Source of the DNA: Mesorhizobium prunaredense
GTDB taxonomy: Bacteria > Pseudomonadota > Alphaproteobacteria > Rhizobiales > Rhizobiaceae
Assembly: GCF_900156895.1 (NCBI RefSeq)
Contig: NZ_FTPD01000027.1
Coordinates: forward strand, 1 to 64,000
DNA: 64,000 bases
Direction: 5' to 3'
This document shows, one piece after another, positions 19,656-28,041 of the stretch. Below the pieces are notes generated by a model. That model searched no databases. It had not been told where the DNA came from and was given only the letters and a program-made list of their open reading frames with translations. Numbering within the stretch: position 1 is the stretch's first letter; the number at the start of each line of letters is the position of its first letter. Made by a program: the position numbers and the translations under genes.

Positions 19656-21266
19656 CTAAGCCTCCAGCCAGGTGTCCGCCCAGTTCGACACCGCCCAGCG
19701 CGGGTTGTTGGCGACATTCGCAACCGTGTCTCTGACAACGCTGATGAAGTTCCATTCGGCGACATTGATCAGCGGCAGGTCGGCCACGACCTTTTTCTGA
19801 AACTCCTTGTAAAGTTCCGTCCGCGCGGCGGGGTCGAGCGTCTCGGACGCCTTGGCGATGACTGCGTCGAGTTCGTCGTTCTTGTAGCCGCCCTGGTTGG
19901 AGAACGGCACCCCGTCTGGAATGCCGCTCTGCACCAGGATGGTGGTCGAGATTGCCGGATCGCCGCGGAACACCGGCGGCCCGACCGCAAGGTCGAAGGC
20001 GTGGTCGGTGTAGACGGCCTTGATATGCGCGGCCGAGTCGTTGTTGACCAGCTGGGCGTCGATGCCGATGGTGGCGAGCGCCTGGCGCAGATAGTCGCCG
20101 AACTGCTTGGTCTCGTTGAAATAGGGCGCCGGCAGCAGCTTCAGCGAAAAGCGCTTGCCGTCATCACCCTTGCTGTAGCCGGCTTCGTCGAGCAGGGCGT
20201 TGGCCTTGGCTACGTCGAAGGCATAAGTCGGCACATCGGCCGTATAGAACTGCGGATCGTTTTTCGGCACCGGGCCGGTGGCGCTGGCGGCATAGCCGAG
20301 GAACACCGTCTTGACGACGAAATCCTTGTCGATGGCATGGGCGATCGCCTGGCGCACCTTCAGGTCGGCCAGTTCCTTGCGGCGATGGTTGATCTCGACG
20401 ACGAGTTGATAAGTCAGCGCCTCATAACCCTTGGTGATCACCTTGAGGCCAGGCACTTTTGAGATGCGGTCGAGATCGGCCAGCGGCACCGCGGAAAAGG
20501 CGGCGAGCTGGATCTCTTCGGCCTCGAGCGCGCTTGCCGCCGAGGTGCGGTCGGGCAGCACCTGATAGATGATCTCGTCGAGGTAAGGTTGGTCCTTGCC
20601 CCAATAGTCCCCATTCTTCTCAAGCCGGTAATATTCGCCTGGCTTGTGTTCGGCGAATTTGAAAGGGCCGGTGCCGACAGGCGTATTGTTGGCCGGATTC
20701 TCTTCGATCTTTCCTGTCTCGTAGACGTGCTTCGGCACCACGCTGCTCAGCGCCGGCAAGGCGTTGCGGATCAGCTGGAATGGTGTCGGTTTGGCGAATT
20801 TTAACACTGCGGTCAGTTCGTCCGGCGTGTCGACCGCCTCCAGATCCTTGAACACGGTGCGGCCGAGATTCTGCAGCGGCTTCCAGATCTGCAGCGCCGA
20901 GAACGCGACGTCGGCCGAGGTAAAGGGTTTGCCGTCATGCCATTTGACGCCTTCGCGCAATTTGAACGTCACTGACAGGCCGTCGGTAGCGCCCTCCCAG
21001 CTTGTCGCCAGGCGCGGGTCGAGCCCGTCCTTGCCGTCAAAGGACGCCTCGGCCAGCGGTTCCACAATCTTGCTCGAAATGAAGAAGACGCCGTTGGACG
21101 CGACGATCGCCGGGTTGAGGTTGCGCGGCTCGGAATCGGCGGCGACGACCAGCCGCCCGCCTTTCTTCGGCGTCTGTGCCCAGCCGATCGTCGGCAGCGC
21201 CGTCGAAGCCAGCAGCAGTGCCGAACCGGCAAGCACGCTGCGTCTGGAAATTGTGACTTCTGACAT
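19656..21266 (-). CDS. ABC transporter substrate-binding protein, family 5 (peptide/opine/nickel type)
   Basis: 536 residues of the SBP_bac_5 family. The N-terminus SRRSVLAGSALLLASTALPT is a twin-arginine (Tat) signal, cleaved near GWAQ. Mature features are NLNPAIVASNG, REGVKWHDGKPFTSADV and the C-terminal PLINVAEW. It delivers a peptide or related compound to the DppBCDF-like transporter downstream. The neighbouring ggt remnant and the M24 peptidase suggest use of gamma-glutamyl or short peptides, an inference from location. Confidence 0.9.
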   Translation of the reverse strand: MSEVTISRRSVLAGSALLLASTALPTIGWAQTPKKGGRLVVAADSEPRNLNPAIVASNGVFFISSKIVEPLAEASFDGKDGLDPRLATSWEGATDGLSVTFKLREGVKWHDGKPFTSADVAFSALQIWKPLQNLGRTVFKDLEAVDTPDELTAVLKFAKPTPFQLIRNALPALSSVVPKHVYETGKIEENPANNTPVGTGPFKFAEHKPGEYYRLEKNGDYWGKDQPYLDEIIYQVLPDRTSAASALEAEEIQLAAFSAVPLADLDRISKVPGLKVITKGYEALTYQLVVEINHRRKELADLKVRQAIAHAIDKDFVVKTVFLGYAASATGPVPKNDPQFYTADVPTYAFDVAKANALLDEAGYSKGDDGKRFSLKLLPAPYFNETKQFGDYLRQALATIGIDAQLVNNDSAAHIKAVYTDHAFDLAVGPPVFRGDPAISTTILVQSGIPDGVPFSNQGGYKNDELDAVIAKASETLDPAARTELYKEFQKKVVADLPLINVAEWNFISVVRDTVANVANNPRWAVSNWADTWLEA

Positions 21267-21453
21267 GATCGAACTCCGTCCCTCTCAGCCACTCTGGCCC
21301 GGGTGGCGAATACCCTCGGACACCGGACGGCATCCTTGCAAGGGTGATTATGAGCCTTGCCGAGGGTTTCGCCAGAGACGGATTTGGCGCATCCTTATGT
21401 GGCTTTGAAAATTTCGTCCGCTGGACCAGTTACAGAAAGCGGTTCAAGCCGAC

Positions 21454-21492
21454 CTTATCTGGTAGGACCAGACTTATCTCGGTAAGACCAGA
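21454..21492. promoter_or_regulatory. Tandem GntR-type operator candidates upstream of the M24 peptidase
   Basis: Two adjacent near-copies of CTTATCTxGGTAxGACCAGA lie in the 280-bp divergent spacer, 55 to 93 bp before the peptidase start. They contain TGGTAGGACCA (21460-21470) and CGGTAAGACCA (21480-21490). TGGT-N3-ACCA is the half-site pattern of FadR/FCD GntR regulators. The 20-bp tandem spacing puts both on the same DNA face, near two helical turns. Confidence 0.5.
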
Positions 21493-21546
21493 CTGGAGAC
21501 TGCCGCGATCCGAGCGGTCGGCCAGGGAATTCAGGGAGAGAGAAAG

Positions 21547-22737
21547 ATGAACGTCGCCCCGGGTAAGAATGCCGTCAGCACCATCCCGTTCGATCACGCC
21601 AGGGTCGATCGGCTGATGGAGGAAGCCGGTATCGATTTGCTGCTCGCCACCTCCAAGCACAACACGCAATATCTGCTTGGCGGCTACAAGTTCATCTTCT
21701 TCGCCGCCATGGATGCGATCGGCCACAGCCGCTATTTGCCTGTTGTCGTCTACGAGAAGGGCGGGCCGGACCACGCCGCCTATATCGGCAACCGCATGGA
21801 GGGCGCCGAGCACCAGAACAACCCGTTCTGGACGCCGACCTTCCACGCCGCCTGCTGGGGCACGCTCGACGCCGCCAATCTAGCGGTCGAGCACCTGGCG
21901 AAAATCGGCAAGGGCGGCGCCCGCATCGGCATCGAGCCGGCTTTCCTGCCGTCGGATGCCTACACGCTGATCCGCAAGGCGCTGCCGGATGCCAGGCTGA
22001 TCGATGCGACCGATATGCTGGAGCGGGTGCGGGCGATCAAGACGGATGCGGAGCTGGAGAAGCTGCGCATCGCCTCTGAACTGATCACCGATTCCATGCT
22101 GGCGACCATTGCCTGGGCACGTGAAGGCACGACCAAGACCGAGATCATCGAGCAGCTGCGGCGCGAGGAGACCAATCGCGGCGCGCATTTCGAATATTGC
22201 CTGTTGACGCTCGGCTCCAGCCACAACCGCGCCGGCTCGCCGCAGGCCTGGAAGAAGGGTGAGGTGATGTCGATCGATTCCGGCGGCAATTATCACGGCT
22301 ATATCGGCGACCTCTGCCGCATGGGCATTCTCGGCGAGCCGGATGCCGAACTCGAGGATCTGTTGGCCGAAGTCGAAGCGGTGCAGCAGGCGGCCTTTTC
22401 CAAGGTACGCTCCGGCACGCTGGGTGGTGACATGATTTCCTACGCGGAAGGCGTGCTGAAAGCGTCAAAGGTCGCGCCGTATACCGATTTCTTCGCCCAC
22501 GGCATGGGACTGATCACCCATGAAGCACCGTTCCTGATGACCAATCATCCGGTGACCTATGAAGGCACCTATGCTGAAAAGCCGCTGGAGAAAAACATGG
22601 TGCTCTCGGTCGAGACGACGATGCTGCACCCGACGCGCGGCTTCATCAAGCTCGAGGACACGCTGGCGGTCACCGATAGCGGCTACGTCATGTTCGGCGA
22701 CCGGGGCAGGGGCTGGAACCGGGGTGGGGTGGCATAA
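21547..22737 (+). CDS. M24 family metallopeptidase (Xaa-Pro aminopeptidase-like)
   Basis: 396 residues with a creatinase-type N-terminal domain and a pita-bread catalytic domain. The dinuclear metal ligands are visible as Asp244 (SIDSGG), Asp255 (GDLCR), His318 (AHGMGL), Glu356 (SVETT) and Glu370 (KLEDT). Members cleave Xaa-Pro dipeptides or related amide bonds in the cytoplasm. It is divergent from the peptide-binding protein gene, so it probably processes the imported substrate. AGAGAGAAAG precedes ATG 21547. Confidence 0.9.
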   Translation: MNVAPGKNAVSTIPFDHARVDRLMEEAGIDLLLATSKHNTQYLLGGYKFIFFAAMDAIGHSRYLPVVVYEKGGPDHAAYIGNRMEGAEHQNNPFWTPTFHAACWGTLDAANLAVEHLAKIGKGGARIGIEPAFLPSDAYTLIRKALPDARLIDATDMLERVRAIKTDAELEKLRIASELITDSMLATIAWAREGTTKTEIIEQLRREETNRGAHFEYCLLTLGSSHNRAGSPQAWKKGEVMSIDSGGNYHGYIGDLCRMGILGEPDAELEDLLAEVEAVQQAAFSKVRSGTLGGDMISYAEGVLKASKVAPYTDFFAHGMGLITHEAPFLMTNHPVTYEGTYAEKPLEKNMVLSVETTMLHPTRGFIKLEDTLAVTDSGYVMFGDRGRGWNRGGVA

Positions 22738-22753
22738 TCTCCAGCAACGGGCG

Positions 22754-22922
22754 GCGCCGCCCCTCATCCGCCTGCCGGCACCTTCTCCCCGTAAAAGGGC
22801 GGGGAGAAGGGGGCGTTCCGACGCTGCATGCAATTCGAGCATTTGTGATTGGCGAAACCGCTGATGACAGCGCCCGTCTCTATACGGGGAGAAGATGCCG
22901 GCAGGCAGATGAGGGGCAGCGC
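22754..22922. repeat. Palindromic intergenic repeat with 38-bp inverted ends
   Basis: The left end (22754-22791) and the complement of the right end (22885-22922) agree at nearly all of 38 positions; the shared parts include CCCCTCATC, GCCTGCCGGCA and TTCTCCCCG. An inner hairpin CTTCTCCCC...GGGGAGAAG is formed by 22781-22809. It fills the space between the converging peptidase and cupin genes and may also act as a bidirectional transcription block. Confidence 0.85.
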
Positions 22923-22935
22923 TGCCCAGAGGACG

Positions 22936-23355
22936 TTACTTCCCGCCCGGCGGCAGCAGCCTGAAATCCGGCAGGTCGCGCAGCGCCAGTTCCGGCCCGG
23001 CCGGCGAATAGACGACAAAGAGCTGCATCGGCGCGTCGCCGGTGTTCAGCGTCGAGTGGAAGCGGCTTTCCGGCACATAGATGGTGCAGCCGGGGCCGAC
23101 CTTCTCGACGACCGGATTGCCGTCCTCGTCCTCGACCATCTGCTCGCCATTGCCTGATATGACGAAGATGATCTCTTCCGCACCCGGATGGTTGTGGCGC
23201 GTGTGACCCTTGCCGGACGGAAGGTCGACGACGCCGCCGGAAAAGCGCTCAGCACCATTCACTTCGGGAGCTACCGTCAGCGACAGTCTGCCCCAGTCGA
23301 AGCCGAAGGCGCTGACATCCTTCGGGTAGACAAACACCTTGCTCTTGTCGGTCAT
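22936..23355 (-). CDS. Cupin domain protein
   Basis: 139 residues, a single cupin barrel. The metal-binding motif 1 is H-x-H: HTRHNHPGAEEIIFV (about 51-65), and motif 2 is PESRFHSTLN. Such proteins bind or transform small carbohydrates or act as sensors. It follows the TIM-barrel gene with only a 4-bp gap, so it belongs to the Tm-1-like operon. The ATG at 23355 was chosen because earlier in-frame starts overlap that gene. Confidence 0.82.
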   Translation of the reverse strand: MTDKSKVFVYPKDVSAFGFDWGRLSLTVAPEVNGAERFSGGVVDLPSGKGHTRHNHPGAEEIIFVISGNGEQMVEDEDGNPVVEKVGPGCTIYVPESRFHSTLNTGDAPMQLFVVYSPAGPELALRDLPDFRLLPPGGK

Positions 23356-23359
23356 CGTC

Positions 23360-24286
23360 TCATCCCTTCTTTTTCTTCGCGGTCGTTTTGGCGCCGCTTT
23401 TTTTTGTTTGTTCATCGGATTTTCCCAAAACCGGTTCCCACTTTTGGGTCCGATGCTCCAGCGTGACCGCCTTGAAATCGGCAGTCTGCCTGGCGATCGC
23501 CGCTTCCGCCGGCAGCCGCTCCATCGAGCTTGCCCCGTAAAAGCCGTGCAGGCCCTTGCAGCGTTCGAGGATGTAGCGGGCATCGTCCGGCATCGAGATC
23601 GGCCCGCCATGGCAAAGCAGGATGACATCCTTGCGCACGGCACGCGCCGCTTCAGCGATGGCGTCGATCTCCGTCACGCAGTCGTCGAGCGATTTGGCCG
23701 ACGTCGCACCGATCGAGCCGCCGGTGGTCACCCCCATATGAGCGACGACGATGTCGGCGCCGGCCCTGGTCATGGCGCGCGCCTCATCGGGGTTGAACAC
23801 ATAGGGCGTGGTCAGGAGATCGAGTTCGTGTGCCGCGGCGATCATGTCGACCTCGAGCCCGAAGCCCATGCCGGTTTCTTCGAAACTCTGCCGCATCTGG
23901 CCGTCGAACAGGCCGATGGTCGGAAAGTTCTGCACGCCGGAAAAACCCATCGTCTTCAGCTCGGCCAGCAGCAGCGGCATGATGACGAAGGGATCGGTGC
24001 CGTTGACGCCGGCCAGCACCGGCGTCTTCTTCACCACCGGCAGCACCTCGTAGGCCATCTCCTTGACGATCTCGTTGGCGTTGCCATAGGCGAGCAGGCC
24101 GGCAGCCGAGCCGCGGCCGGCCATGCGGTAGCGGCCGGAATTGTAGATGATGATCAGGTCGATGCCGCCGGCCTCCTCGGCCTTGGCCGACAGCCCGGTG
24201 CCGGCGCCGCCGCCGACGATCGGCACGCCGCCGGCAATCATCTTGCGGAACTTTTCCAGGATCTTCTTGCGCGGTATGGCGGGCAT
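23360..24286 (-). CDS. PEP-hydrolase-family TIM-barrel protein with repeat-derived C-terminus
   Basis: 308 residues. The barrel is of the PEP_hydrolase / TIM-barrel signal-transduction family (GGGAGTGLSAKAEEAGG near 25-41, YNSGRYRMAGRGS, AGVNGTDPF, TIGLFDG, THE central VVAHMGVTTGGSIG, CHGGPI). Homologues form the C-terminal half of plant Tm-1 proteins. The reaction of bacterial members is unclear. From about residue 276 the protein is encoded by a palindromic repeat (23413-23459) and ends in a lysine-rich tail. ATG 24286 is chosen over the GTG at 24301, which overlaps the previous stop; both are possible. Confidence 0.82.
   Translation of the reverse strand: MPAIPRKKILEKFRKMIAGGVPIVGGGAGTGLSAKAEEAGGIDLIIIYNSGRYRMAGRGSAAGLLAYGNANEIVKEMAYEVLPVVKKTPVLAGVNGTDPFVIMPLLLAELKTMGFSGVQNFPTIGLFDGQMRQSFEETGMGFGLEVDMIAAAHELDLLTTPYVFNPDEARAMTRAGADIVVAHMGVTTGGSIGATSAKSLDDCVTEIDAIAEAARAVRKDVILLCHGGPISMPDDARYILERCKGLHGFYGASSMERLPAEAAIARQTADFKAVTLEHRTQKWEPVLGKSDEQTKKSGAKTTAKKKKG
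23413..23459. repeat. Palindromic repeat, copy 2, inside a coding region
   Basis: This is the inverted counterpart of 4994-5041. It begins CATCGGATTTTCCC, has the core AAAACCGGTTCCCACTTTTG and ends TCCGATGCTCC. It lies within the 3' end of the TIM-barrel gene and encodes residues such as RTQKWEPVLGKS on the minus strand. Confidence 0.85.
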
Positions 24287-24297
24287 TACTTCGTCTC

Positions 24298-25494
24298 TCA
24301 CTGTCTGGCGATGTCGAGGAAAGCCGCTACCGCAGCCTTGGCGAATTCGGGATCGTTGATGTGCAGCGGCAAGCGGATCACGCGACGCGTGTTATCCGGC
24401 ATGATCGTGCGCTCGATGGCCTCGAAGAGTGCTGCATCGGCCTCGGGATCGAAAAAGGCGCCGCCTTCGATGTCGAGCGCCGAAACGCCTTTTTCGGGAA
24501 TGAGGAACCGGACCGGACCCTCGCAGAGGCTCAGTTTGGCGCCGATCCATTCGCCGATCCTGCGGCTTTCGTCAGGCGTCGTGCGCATCAGCGTCACGTT
24601 CGGATTGTGTTCGTAGAACAGCCGCCCGCTATGGCGTTCCGGAATGGTCGACGGCGCCCAGAAATTCACCATGTCGAGCGCGCCGACCGAGCCGACATAG
24701 GGCAGTTTCGTGCGGGTGATCGCGCCGAAACGGTCTTCGGTTGCAGGGAGTACTCCGCCAAACAGGAGGTCGCAGACTTCTGTTGTCGTGATGTCGATGA
24801 CGCCGGACAGCAAGCCGCTGTCGGCCAGCTTCTCCATGGTGCGGCCGCCGGTGCCGGTGGCGTGGAAGACCATGCAGTCATAGCTCGAACGAAGCTCGTC
24901 GGCGATCGAAGTCACGCATGGCGTGGTCACGCCGAACATGGTGAGCCCGATCGATGGTTTGCCGTCGGGCGGCGGCGCCGGTTTTGCAGACATGGCTGCT
25001 ATCGCCTGGGCAGCGTTGTGCAGCACGACGCGAGACAGCCGGTTCAAGCCGGCCATGTCGGTCACCGACGGCATCATGACGATGTCGGAGACATCGACAT
25101 AAGGCGCGGTGTCGCCCGAAGCGAGCGTCGAGATCATGATCTTGGGCAAGCCGAGCGGCAGCGCGCGCATGCCGGATGTGATGATCGAAGTGCCGCCACC
25201 TCCGCCGATACCGATCATGCCTGATATATCGGTTCGCGACTGGACAAACCGGGTGAAGGCGATGGCCATTGCCGCTACCGCGGTGCCGCGGTCGTCGCTG
25301 CCCAGCACGGCACTGCTGCCACCGGGATGGTGGCCGGCGACCTCTTCGGCCGAGACATCGACCGGCACGGTCGCATTGCGCGTTCCGACGTCGACGCGGG
25401 CGACAGCAGCACCGGTGGCTGCGACCGCATCGGCCAGAAAGGCGAGTTCCTCACCCTTGGTGTCGGCGGTGCCCACCACATAGACGCGCTTCAT
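24298..25494 (-). CDS. Tm-1-like ATP-binding domain protein (UPF0261)
   Basis: 398 residues. The N-terminus MKRVYVVGTADTKGEEL and the glycine-rich GIGGGGGTSIIT (about 96-107) with FGVTTPCV and HATGTGGRTMEKL are diagnostic of UPF0261. This is the bacterial relative of the N-terminal domain of tomato Tm-1, which inhibits tomato mosaic virus RNA replication and binds ATP. In plants and fungi the UPF0261 and TIM-barrel parts are fused; here they are adjacent genes, with the downstream start abutting this stop. ATG 25494 chosen; an in-frame ATG at 25581 extends into the promoter. Confidence 0.88.
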   Translation of the reverse strand: MKRVYVVGTADTKGEELAFLADAVAATGAAVARVDVGTRNATVPVDVSAEEVAGHHPGGSSAVLGSDDRGTAVAAMAIAFTRFVQSRTDISGMIGIGGGGGTSIITSGMRALPLGLPKIMISTLASGDTAPYVDVSDIVMMPSVTDMAGLNRLSRVVLHNAAQAIAAMSAKPAPPPDGKPSIGLTMFGVTTPCVTSIADELRSSYDCMVFHATGTGGRTMEKLADSGLLSGVIDITTTEVCDLLFGGVLPATEDRFGAITRTKLPYVGSVGALDMVNFWAPSTIPERHSGRLFYEHNPNVTLMRTTPDESRRIGEWIGAKLSLCEGPVRFLIPEKGVSALDIEGGAFFDPEADAALFEAIERTIMPDNTRRVIRLPLHINDPEFAKAAVAAFLDIARQ

Positions 25495-25606
25495 TGCGTT
25501 TCCCCGATTCGAGGCGCACTCGGCGTTGCTGCCGGCCGCTCTTTTGCTCCGGCCGTTCGGCAGCGCGAAAGGCCATTGCAATTTTTTGAGACGTGCGTAT
25601 CATATT

Positions 25607-25618
25607 GACATGAATGTC
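25607..25618. promoter_or_regulatory. Candidate TetR operator over the regulator start codon
   Basis: GACATGAATGTC is an inverted repeat (GACAT/ATGTC, 2-bp centre) covering the ATG of the TetR gene at 25610. A wider GAGAC...GTCTC pair (25588-25592, 25616-25620) surrounds it. It lies in the 115-bp divergent spacer, well placed for autorepression and control of the Tm-1-like operon. Confidence 0.4.
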
Positions 25619-26293
25619 TCACGTCAACCAGTGACAGTGCCCGACGATGCCAGTTCTGGAGCGGCGCGCGGGCCGCGCGCCCGCACAAGGCGGTTGATGC
25701 TGGAGACGGCGACAAGGCTGATGCAGGCGGGCGCCACGCCCTCGGTCAGCGAGGTCGCCGAAGCGGCGGAAGTCTCCCGCGCCACCGCCTATCGGTATTT
25801 TCCAAGCCAGGCGGCGCTGGTGCAGGCGGTGGTCGACGAAGGGCTCGGGCCGATCCTCACCTGGAAATCGGCCTCGGTCGATCCGGAGCGCCGCGTCGCC
25901 GAACTGTTCGACACGGCCATGCCGCGCATTGAAGCCTTCGAGGCGACGTTCAAGGCGGCGCTAAAACTGTCGCTCGACCAGTGGGCGCGGCAGCAGGCAG
26001 GCACGCTGGGCGGCGAGCCGGCCTTCACGCGCGGCCATCGCATCGATCTGCTCAAGGACGCGATCGCACCGCTCAAGAACCGGCTGCCGCCACGCGAATT
26101 CAAGCGCCTGGCACAGGCCCTGTCGCTGATCTTCGGCGTCGAAGTGCTGATCGTGCTGAAGGATATCTGGGGGCTGGACAGCCGCAAGATGATGTCGGTA
26201 GCGCAATGGGCAGCCGGCGCCCTGGTACGGGCTGCAGTGATGGAATCGATGACCGAAGGACACAGAAGCGCGCCGGCAACAGCTACGGAATAG
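25610..26293 (+). CDS. TetR family transcriptional regulator
   Basis: 227 residues. The N-terminal helix-turn-helix contains TRRLMLETATRLMQAGATPSVSEVAEAAEVSRATAYRYFPSQAALVQAVV, broken here for length into its two parts at about 25-50 and 50-73. The C-terminal ligand domain is not assignable. It is divergent from the UPF0261 / TIM-barrel / cupin operon and presumably represses it. ATG 25610 gives a short N-terminal arm; the upstream ATG 25526 would run through the divergent promoter. Confidence 0.87.
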   Translation: MNVSRQPVTVPDDASSGAARGPRARTRRLMLETATRLMQAGATPSVSEVAEAAEVSRATAYRYFPSQAALVQAVVDEGLGPILTWKSASVDPERRVAELFDTAMPRIEAFEATFKAALKLSLDQWARQQAGTLGGEPAFTRGHRIDLLKDAIAPLKNRLPPREFKRLAQALSLIFGVEVLIVLKDIWGLDSRKMMSVAQWAAGALVRAAVMESMTEGHRSAPATATE

Positions 26294-26301
26294 TATCGAT
26301 C

Positions 26302-26312
26302 TGGTTCGACCA
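26302..26312. promoter_or_regulatory. Upstream GntR operator TGGTTCGACCA
   Basis: A perfect TGGT-TCG-ACCA inverted repeat nine bases after the TetR stop codon. The same 11 bases occur at 42134-42144. It lies 176 bp, centre to centre, before the TGGTAATACCA at 26478. The same pair at nearly the same spacing (180 bp) lies before the isomerase operon. Confidence 0.6.
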
Positions 26313-26459
26313 GATGGGGATGCCCACTACCGACAATAGCCGATGTGCCGTAGCGCGAACAAGGGCCTTGCGTATCAACGAGTAGGAAAATTTAAGAAAA
26401 ACAGACAGATGTTGCTGGAATCTGCTTGTCTGAGGCCCTGCCATCGTCCAAGAAAGAGC

Positions 26460-26488
26460 TTGACGTGCGTCCGAAATTGGTAATACCA
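26460..26488 (+). promoter_or_regulatory. Promoter with embedded GntR operator (TGGTAATACCA)
   Basis: A -35-like TTGACG (26460-26465), a 15-bp spacer and a -10-like TAATAC (26481-26486). The -10 sits inside the perfect operator TGGTAATACCA (26478-26488), so binding would block RNA polymerase. The same arrangement occurs at 42295-42324. Confidence 0.6.
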
Positions 26489-26652
26489 GATCAGGACAAT
26501 ATAGCGGGTCGAAAGTGAGGGCTGCGATCCATTTCCGGCTGGGCGAGGAGGCTCAAAAACTGGAACGGCGCCATCACTGAAGGAACTACCAGGGCCGGCC
26601 TCATCGCCGGCTCGGATGATACGGTAGAATGCGCACAAGGGAGGAAATCATC

Positions 26653-27969
26653 ATGCGCAAGACAATGACCAGCATGCTTGCTGGTGTCGGCTTAGTGCTC
26701 GCCTGCGGAACGTCCGTCTACGCGCAGGATAAGGAACTCACCATATTCTGGGCTGAGTGGGATCCGGCGAACTATTTGCAGGAACTCGTCAACCTTTACG
26801 AGGCCGAGAGCGGCGTGAAGGTCACGGTCGAGACGACGCCGTGGGGGGATTTCCAGACCAAGGCGTTCACCGAATTCAACGCCAAGGGCAGCGCCTACGA
26901 CATGGTCGTCGGCGACTCGCAGTGGATCGGCGCGGCCTCCGAGGCCGGTCACTATGTCGACCTCACCGACTTCTTCAACAAGCACAATCTGAAGGAAGTG
27001 ATGGCGCCGGCGACGGTGAAATACTACGCCGAATATCCGTCCAACTCTGGCAAATACTGGTCGATCCCGGCCGAGGGCGACGCGGTCGGCTGGTCCTATC
27101 GCAAGGACTGGTTCGAAGACCCGAAGGAGATGGAAGCCTTCAAAGCCAAGTACGGCTACGATCTCGGCGTGCCGAAGGACTGGAAGCAGCTGCGCGACAT
27201 CGCCGAATTCTTCCACCGTCCCGACGAAAAGCGCTACGGCGTCGCCATCTACACCGATAACTCCTACGATGCTCTGGTGATGGGCGTCGAGAACTCCATC
27301 TTCTCCTTCGGCGGCGAGCTTGGCGACTATGCCACTTACAAGGTCGACGGGATCATCAACTCCGAGCAGAACGTCAAGGCGCTCGAGGCCTACAAGGAGC
27401 TCTATTCCTTCACCCCTCCTGGTTGGGCCAAGGCGTTCTTCATCGAGGACAACCAGGCGATCACCGAGAACCTGGCGGCGATGAGCATGAACTACTTCGC
27501 TTTCTTCCCAGCGCTGATCAACGAAGCCTCCAATCCGAATGCCAAGGCCACCGGCTTCTTCGCCAACCCTCCAGGACCGAATGGCGACCAGTTCGCCGCG
27601 CTCGGCGGCCAGGGCATCTCCGTCGTCTCCTATTCGCAGAATCAGGAAGAGGCGATGAAGTTCCTGGAATGGTTCATCAAGGACGAGACCCAGAAGAAAT
27701 GGGCGGAACTCGGCGGTTACACGGCAAGCGCCAAGGTGCTCGAGTCGCCTGAATTCCAGAACGCCACGCCTTACAACAAGGCCTTCTACGAAACCATGTT
27801 CAAGGTGAAGGACTTCTGGGCGACGCCGGAATATGCCGAGCTGCTCATCCAGATGAACCAACGCGTCTATCCGTACATCACCGGCAATCAGGGCACGGCC
27901 AAGGAAGTGCTCGATGCACTGGCCGCGGACTGGAACGCGACGTTCAAGAAATACAACCGCCTCAAGTAA
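26653..27969 (+). CDS. Sugar ABC transporter substrate-binding protein (CUT1 family)
   Basis: 438 residues with a signal peptide cleaved after about residue 24 (SVYA-QDKEL). The fold is that of extracellular solute-binding family 1: TIFWAEWDPANYLQELVNLYE, a VTVETTPWGDFQTKAFTEF strand-helix, YDMVVGDSQWIG, and a C-terminal AAMSMNYFAFFPAL with QEEAMKFLEWFIKDE. Family 1 proteins bind oligosaccharides, polyols or glycosides. GGGAGGAAATC precedes ATG 26653; an ATG at 26629 would add eight residues. A strong hairpin follows the stop codon. Confidence 0.9.
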   Translation: MRKTMTSMLAGVGLVLACGTSVYAQDKELTIFWAEWDPANYLQELVNLYEAESGVKVTVETTPWGDFQTKAFTEFNAKGSAYDMVVGDSQWIGAASEAGHYVDLTDFFNKHNLKEVMAPATVKYYAEYPSNSGKYWSIPAEGDAVGWSYRKDWFEDPKEMEAFKAKYGYDLGVPKDWKQLRDIAEFFHRPDEKRYGVAIYTDNSYDALVMGVENSIFSFGGELGDYATYKVDGIINSEQNVKALEAYKELYSFTPPGWAKAFFIEDNQAITENLAAMSMNYFAFFPALINEASNPNAKATGFFANPPGPNGDQFAALGGQGISVVSYSQNQEEAMKFLEWFIKDETQKKWAELGGYTASAKVLESPEFQNATPYNKAFYETMFKVKDFWATPEYAELLIQMNQRVYPYITGNQGTAKEVLDALAADWNATFKKYNRLK

Positions 27970-27983
27970 ACGGCGCTAACGCT

Positions 27984-28018
27984 CGGAGGGGGCGGGAGCC
28001 GCCCCTTCCGTTTTCTTT
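27984..28018 (+). terminator. Intercistronic hairpin after the binding-protein gene
   Basis: CGGAGGGGGCGG (27984-27995) pairs with CCGCCCCTTCCG (27999-28010) across a GAG loop with one G-T wobble. TTTTCTTTT follows. Hairpins here are common in transport operons and leave the binding-protein mRNA in excess over the permease mRNA by partial termination and 3' end protection. Confidence 0.75.
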
Positions 28019-28041
28019 TCCGGACAAGGAAGGAACGGGCC

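Larger units (their letters stand above)
26294..26652. other. Non-coding control region of the CUT1 sugar transporter
   Basis: 359 bp without a supported gene. It holds two TGGT-N3-ACCA operators (26302-26312 and 26478-26488) and a candidate promoter, described separately. Between them the sequence is comparatively AT-rich around 26380-26400. About 165 bases follow the promoter before the start codon, a long leader in which I found no convincing hairpin or small gene. Confidence 0.7.

Noticed and set aside
18780..20462. A 560-residue plus-strand frame across the DppB permease and the peptide-binding protein genes
   Set aside because: It crosses two well-supported minus-strand genes and their spacer. 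The sequence is low-complexity antisense translation.
26692..27861. A 389-residue minus-strand frame opposite the CUT1 binding protein
   Set aside because: It is compositionally a mirror of the real gene (runs of Glu, Val, Arg), without domain features or a ribosome binding site.
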